A stretch of 64,000 nucleotides of DNA, from the NCBI GenBank assembly GCA_934140575.1, contig CAKPBJ010000001.1:124001-188000 (forward strand), in the 5' to 3' direction. Below are positions 60,348-64,000 of the stretch, in pieces. The notes under the pieces are model-generated. The model did not search any database and had not been told where the DNA came from. It was given only the letters and a program-made list of their open reading frames with translations. The DNA comes from an uncultured Bacilli bacterium (GTDB lineage Bacteria; Bacillota_I; Bacilli_A; RF39; UBA660). How positions within the stretch are numbered: the first letter of the stretch is position 1; each line of letters starts with the position of its first letter. The translations under genes were made by a program, and so were the position numbers.

Positions 60348-60959
60348 TTAATTCCCCCTAATATATTTATGGTATAAATTTATATTTATAATTACTATTG
60401 TAAGTGATAGTAAATATCCGCCTAGGATATCGCTTGGATAATGTACTCCGACATAGATTCTACTTAGTCCTATTGAAACTATTATAATTAATAGAAGTAT
60501 TGTTAGAAGTGTTTTTAAGAGTTTGTTTTTTATATTTTCATTTATTATATAGATTAATGTTCCATATACACATATTGATATCATCGCATGACCACTTGGA
60601 AATGAGTATCCTCCTTGAGTGATTAATCTTAAATGATCTGGTCGTGGTCTTTCAACTATATTTTTTAGAATTATATTTATTACTACTGATAATACTGCAC
60701 TACTTCCTAGTAATATTTTATCTTTTTTATTTAGAATAATTAACAATATTATTACTATTAAAAGTACTGGTACGGTGTTACCTAATTTAGTTATTGTTTT
60801 AAAATATATGTCTAGAAAATCACATTTTTTACTGATTAAGAAGTTATAAATAGTATTGTCAAATAAGGTTAGACTATTGTTTAGGACAAGTATCATTACT
60901 ACTGTAAATAAAAGTAATGATATTGCTGATATTATGTAACTTATTTTTTTATTATTCAC
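60348..60959 (-). CDS. PAP2-type membrane phosphatase
   Basis: The 203-residue product has six helices and the PAP2 active site: KNIVERPRPDHL, the phosphate-binding PSGHAM, and SRIYVGVHYPSDILGG. Enzymes of this class remove phosphate from undecaprenyl diphosphate or phosphatidic acid. The start is GTG 60959 with AAGGA, inside the last codons of pgi (8-nt overlap), so pgi, PAP2 and the HAD-like gene form a coupled operon. Confidence 0.9.
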   Translation of the reverse strand: MNNKKISYIISAISLLLFTVVMILVLNNSLTLFDNTIYNFLISKKCDFLDIYFKTITKLGNTVPVLLIVIILLIILNKKDKILLGSSAVLSVVINIILKNIVERPRPDHLRLITQGGYSFPSGHAMISICVYGTLIYIINENIKNKLLKTLLTILLLIIIVSIGLSRIYVGVHYPSDILGGYLLSLTIVIININLYHKYIRGN

Positions 60960-62145
60960 TTAGAGCATTCCTTACTTCTTGTTTATAAACTTCTACTCCA
61001 GGTTGGTTAAATGGATTTATTCCAAATAGATATCCAGAGAAAGCTGCGGCTAATTGGAAGAAGTAAATTAGTGTTGCCACATTTTCTGGAGTTAATTCAT
61101 TAAGTTCTATTTCAAGACACGGAACATTACCTTTATAGTGGGCACGCATTACTGAGTCAATTACTATGTTATTTATATCTTGTAGAGTTCTTCCTTCATA
61201 TTCAATATAATTATCAGCTTCTTGAACTTTTATAAATGTTTCAAATAATATTTTGTTTCCTTCTTGAATGAATTGTCCAAGAGAGTGAAGATCTCTTGTA
61301 TATACTGTTGATGTTGGGAATAGTCCTACTCCATCTTTTCCTTCAGTTTCTCCAAATAATTGTTTTAACCATTCAGTAAATGCATGCATATTCTCATCAG
61401 ATATACAGAAATTTTCTACTACTTTACTATGTTTAAACATTAAATATCTTATTACGGCATACTCATATGCTACATCGATTAGTCTTTTACCATGGTAATA
61501 TCCATCTATAATATCATCTATATCATAATTAATTGCGAGTGGTAGTAAGTGAGCTGGTGTGATAAAAGAGTATCTTCCTCCAATGTTATCTGGAATTATA
61601 AATGATTTATATCCTTCTTCATTTACTTCTTCTCTTAATTTTCCTTTTGCTTTATCTGTCGTTACTATGATATGTTTTCTTAATTCTTCTTTTTCATATT
61701 TTCTTTTTAATACATCTTTTAATATTTTATAAGTAATGTTTGTTTCCATTGTTGTGCCACTTTTACTTATTACATTAATACAGAAGTTTTTATCTCTTAA
61801 ATATTTAGTTAATTCATCTAGATACTTACTTGATAATGTTGTGCCTGCATATATTATTTCAAATTTATTATCATTAAAGTATTTCCTAAATATCTTATCA
61901 AAGGCATAGCTCCCTAAAAATGATCCACCTATTCCTATTACTACTAAACAATCAAAATTATTTTTTATAGATAGGGCTGTTTCTTTTATATCTTTTACTA
62001 CTTCATTATCTATTTCATTTATCCAACCATTCATATCACTTGCTTTTAATGTATTTATAATTTGTTCTTTTTTTGATATTAATTCATTATATTCTTCTTT
62101 GGAATAAAAATTATTTGTATATGTTGTGAAATCATATTTTATCAT
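60952..62145 (-). CDS. pgi: Glucose-6-phosphate isomerase, short form
   Basis: The 397-residue product has the PGI features VVIGIGGSFLGS, INVISKSGTTMETN, the GGRYSFITPAHLL segment, SLGQFIQEG and the C-terminal NPFNQPGVEVYKQEV. It interconverts glucose-6-phosphate and fructose-6-phosphate. It is shorter than the usual ~450 residues of Bacillota enzymes but all motifs are present. The start has a GGAGAGTG site and a -10 TATAAT lies at 62169-62174. Confidence 0.95.
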   Translation of the reverse strand: MIKYDFTTYTNNFYSKEEYNELISKKEQIINTLKASDMNGWINEIDNEVVKDIKETALSIKNNFDCLVVIGIGGSFLGSYAFDKIFRKYFNDNKFEIIYAGTTLSSKYLDELTKYLRDKNFCINVISKSGTTMETNITYKILKDVLKRKYEKEELRKHIIVTTDKAKGKLREEVNEEGYKSFIIPDNIGGRYSFITPAHLLPLAINYDIDDIIDGYYHGKRLIDVAYEYAVIRYLMFKHSKVVENFCISDENMHAFTEWLKQLFGETEGKDGVGLFPTSTVYTRDLHSLGQFIQEGNKILFETFIKVQEADNYIEYEGRTLQDINNIVIDSVMRAHYKGNVPCLEIELNELTPENVATLIYFFQLAAAFSGYLFGINPFNQPGVEVYKQEVRNALSE

Positions 62146-62168
62146 CTAATCACTCTCCATTCATTCTC

Positions 62169-62174
62169 ATTATA
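62169..62174 (-). promoter_or_regulatory. -10 of the pgi promoter
   Basis: The minus strand reads TATAAT 24 nt before the pgi start; the -35 at the 17-nt spacing is poor (TTTTTA). Confidence 0.45.
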
Positions 62175-62191
62175 ACATTATTATTTATAAA

Positions 62192-62224
62192 TAAAAAGTA
62201 ACGTTTTTTTGTTAATCAACGTTA
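62192..62224 (-). terminator. Terminator of the exonuclease-like gene
   Basis: A 7-bp stem (62199-62205 with 62218-62224) is followed by a U-run on the minus strand, about 23 nt after the gene. Confidence 0.65.
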
Positions 62225-62246
62225 TTTTATTTGGATATTTTTTAGA

Positions 62247-62723
62247 CTAGTTATTTTCTTTTTTATCATTACTTTCAAAGATAATTGATTCATATATTAA
62301 ATCTACTAAATGGTCGCTTGGTTGTAGATTATATTTTTTCATTATTCTGTCAAAGACATCTTGACTATATTCTAAGTTTAAATATTTATAAACAAGCTCC
62401 ATATCATTATCTAATTCGCTTAGATAATCTTTTGTATATGATTCTTCTAGTAATAGTAATGGATATCCTTTAGACCATTGTTTGAATTTTTCTATTATAA
62501 AATATTTATTATTTACATAAGTAAATGACTTTTTATCATACTGAATCATATTTTTTAAATCTATATTTTCTATTAGTTTATCTTCTACTCGATAATCAAA
62601 TCTATCTTCTAATTGTAATCCATTTAGTTTTAAAGCACTTATTTGTGCGATAAATCCTTTATCACTTTGACTATGAGTTGGGATTATTTCTACTATTATA
62701 TATTTTTTATTTTCTAGTTCCAT
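62247..62723 (-). CDS. Degenerate DEDD-exonuclease-like protein
   Basis: The 158-residue product (ATG 62723 with AAAGGAG) follows the layout of DNA polymerase III epsilon-type exonucleases: an N-terminal strand (YIIVEIIPTHS, where the family has V-x-D-x-E-T-T), ISALKLNGLQLEDRFDYRV, the helical middle, and FKQWSKGYPLLLLEES before YTKDYLSEL. The first catalytic pair (D-x-E) is absent and the later HN-x-x-FD is not clear. It is therefore probably not a nuclease. The fold call is tentative; no neighbour suggests a role. Confidence 0.6.
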   Translation of the reverse strand: MELENKKYIIVEIIPTHSQSDKGFIAQISALKLNGLQLEDRFDYRVEDKLIENIDLKNMIQYDKKSFTYVNNKYFIIEKFKQWSKGYPLLLLEESYTKDYLSELDNDMELVYKYLNLEYSQDVFDRIMKKYNLQPSDHLVDLIYESIIFESNDKKENN

Positions 62724-62822
62724 ATGTTTCATCTCCTTTCGATATTATAACAAAAGTATTTATAATAAGCAAAAGCAAAGTAAATTGATTAATACATTAT
62801 ATTTTACTTTATTTTTATATTT

Positions 62823-62854
62823 AAAAAATAGGAAGATTTTTTATCTTCCTATTT
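62823..62854 (-). terminator. Terminator of the GH94-like gene
   Basis: A perfect 12-bp stem (62826-62837 with 62843-62854, 5-nt loop) with a short U-run on the minus strand overlaps the stop at 62849. Confidence 0.85.
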
Positions 62855-64000
62855 AATAGTAAGTTTTATTTCATGAACTTTAGAGTCGTTTTCTAATTTT
62901 ATATAATTATTTAATTGATTTTTTCCATCTAATTTTAGTTCTTCTTTTTTAGATTTCTTTACTTCAATATTATATTTTGTATCTTTATATGTATATGTTG
63001 CGGTAAATCCGTCCCAAGCTATTGGTATTCTTGGGTCTAATTTTAATTTATCGCCATGTCTTTGTATTCCTAAAATATTTTCTATTCCGACTCTATAGAA
63101 CCATCCAGCAGATCCTGTGTACCATGACCAACCTCCTCGTGCTGGGAAAGCAGGTGATGAATAAATATCTGCGGCTATAACATACGGTTCGTCTCTATAA
63201 ACTTCTACATTTTCATGTTTTTTAGTTCTATTTATTGGATTTATCATTTGATAGTATCGATAAGCTCTATCATGATATCCGGCTTTTATTAAAGCTATTA
63301 AGTACCAAGACACTGAATGTGTATATTGTCCACCGTTTTCTCTTATACCCTTTGGATAATTCATAATATATCCTGGTGTATTTAATGATTTTCGGAAAGC
63401 TGGTGTTAGTAATTTAACAATCTTTTTGTCATCGTCTACTAATTGTTCTTCAACTGCTGTGATAACTTTTTCTCTTCTTTCTTTTGAAGCTACTCCACTG
63501 ATTATTGAGAAGCTTTGTGAGATAAGATCTATTTTACATTCACTATTTTCTTGGCTTCCTAATTTATCACCATTATCGAAGTAAGCTCTTAAATAATACT
63601 CGCCATCCCAAGCTTTTTTATTTAAATTTTCTTTTAGACTTTCATTAAACTTCAAATACTTTTCTGTATCAAAATCACTATTGTATTTTTTCATTGTTTT
63701 TGTGAAAAGGTCTATAACATTATATAAGAATAATCCTAGCCAAACACTTTCACCTTTTCCTTTAATACCTACTCTATTCATTCCATCATTCCAGTCTCCA
63801 CCACCCATTAATGGTAGTTTGTGGCGACCAAGAGAATTCATTGATAGAGATAGTGACTTTAGACAGTGTTCTAATAAAGTGTCTTGTTTTTCTGAATAAT
63901 TAAAGGTAATTCCTTTTTCGTGTTCATAGTCACTTAATTGTTCTCCTACAACATATGGAACTTTTTCTTCTAGTATTTCATAATCTTCAGTTATATCTAT
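62849..64000 (-). CDS. GH94/cyclic glucan synthase-type phosphorylase, truncated at window edge
   Basis: The frame runs open to the right edge; the ATG at 63841 is internal, because 53 further codons before it match the family (VPYVVGEQLSDYE, HCLKSLSLS). The visible 383 residues have LPLMGGGDWNDGMNRVG, the GH94 active-site motif with the catalytic Asp, GQYTHSVSWYLIA, and ARGGWSWYTGSAGWFYR near the phosphate site. GH94 enzymes phosphorolyse beta-glucosides such as cellobiose; the C-terminal part of cyclic beta-glucan synthases is also of this type. Which it is cannot be told without the N-terminus. Confidence 0.88.
   Translation of the reverse strand: MDITEDYEILEEKVPYVVGEQLSDYEHEKGITFNYSEKQDTLLEHCLKSLSLSMNSLGRHKLPLMGGGDWNDGMNRVGIKGKGESVWLGLFLYNVIDLFTKTMKKYNSDFDTEKYLKFNESLKENLNKKAWDGEYYLRAYFDNGDKLGSQENSECKIDLISQSFSIISGVASKERREKVITAVEEQLVDDDKKIVKLLTPAFRKSLNTPGYIMNYPKGIRENGGQYTHSVSWYLIALIKAGYHDRAYRYYQMINPINRTKKHENVEVYRDEPYVIAADIYSSPAFPARGGWSWYTGSAGWFYRVGIENILGIQRHGDKLKLDPRIPIAWDGFTATYTYKDTKYNIEVKKSKKEELKLDGKNQLNNYIKLENDSKVHEIKLTIK

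Noticed and set aside
62849..63841. Complete GH94 gene starting at ATG 63841
   Set aside because: The frame remains open to the window edge and the 53 codons before that ATG match the family, so the ATG is internal.
1..64000. Mycoplasma-type code with UGA read as Trp, suggested by low GC
   Set aside because: Tryptophans in conserved proteins are TGG, and TGA is used as a stop, for example at 478-480 and at the nucleotidase end.

Overview
The window is a very AT-rich stretch of chromosome from an endospore-forming Bacillota, most likely an uncultured gut member of the Bacilli or a near neighbour. Evidence for this is the strong Shine-Dalgarno sites (GGAGG, GGTGAT), T-box riboswitches in front of tRNA synthetase operons, an L27 with the cleavable Firmicutes N-terminus next to its Prp protease, DivIVA and SepF, and sporulation genes (CotY/CotZ-like coat proteins, GerE-like, GerM-like and SpoIIIAH-like proteins). 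UGA is used as a stop and tryptophans are TGG, so the code is standard and this is not a Mycoplasma. No rRNA, CRISPR array, insertion sequence or prophage is visible. Almost every gene is on the minus strand; only the two coat genes, an FtsW/RodA gene and one small gene are on the plus strand.

Layout. 1-2.6 kb: an operon of a small secreted protein followed by three multi-pass membrane proteins, cut by the window edge. 2.6-6.5 kb: valS with two upstream genes behind a valine T-box. 6.4-12.6 kb: a type VII secretion (WXG100) accessory region made of two copies of one gene pattern, each with its own promoter. 12.7-15 kb: coat genes and an FtsW/RodA gene that appears to lack an ATG/GTG/TTG start. 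15-19 kb: glycolipid glycosyltransferase, PrsW-like protein, tRNA-Arg, and gerM/gerE/spoIIIAH-like genes with recognisable mother-cell (sigmaE/sigmaK) promoter motifs. 19-26.6 kb: a metabolic cluster, then ileS (type 2) with a cation exchanger behind an isoleucine T-box. 26.6-35 kb: divIVA, sepF, a tandem Gre-C protein, queA, ruvB, ruvA and an acyl-CoA ligase. 34.8-40.9 kb: a self-contained two-gene unit with a 1903-residue helicase. 40.9-49.1 kb: yebC, a Hpt-REC regulator, several orphan enzymes, obgE, and the rplU-prp-rpmA operon with an L21 leader. 49.1-54.2 kb: two long unknown proteins (one with a RelE-like tail) and a HerA-like ATPase. 54.2-64 kb: PP2C phosphatase, asnS, thioesterase, GH3, RluD-like, a degenerate HAD protein, PAP2, pgi, a degenerate exonuclease-like protein and a truncated GH94 gene.

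Most of the window is compact housekeeping DNA, with genes overlapping by a few bases and terminator hairpins that often contain the stop codon. The best candidate for an undescribed system is the helicase unit at 34843-40792: its own extended -10 promoter and terminator, an N-terminal region faintly like an ADP-ribosyltransferase, a superfamily 2 helicase core, seven tandem ~90-residue repeats, and a 20-nt overlap with a small partner gene. Next in interest are the duplicated type VII accessory modules, the 49-52 kb gene pair, the secreted protein/membrane protein operon at the left edge, and the tandem Gre-C protein.
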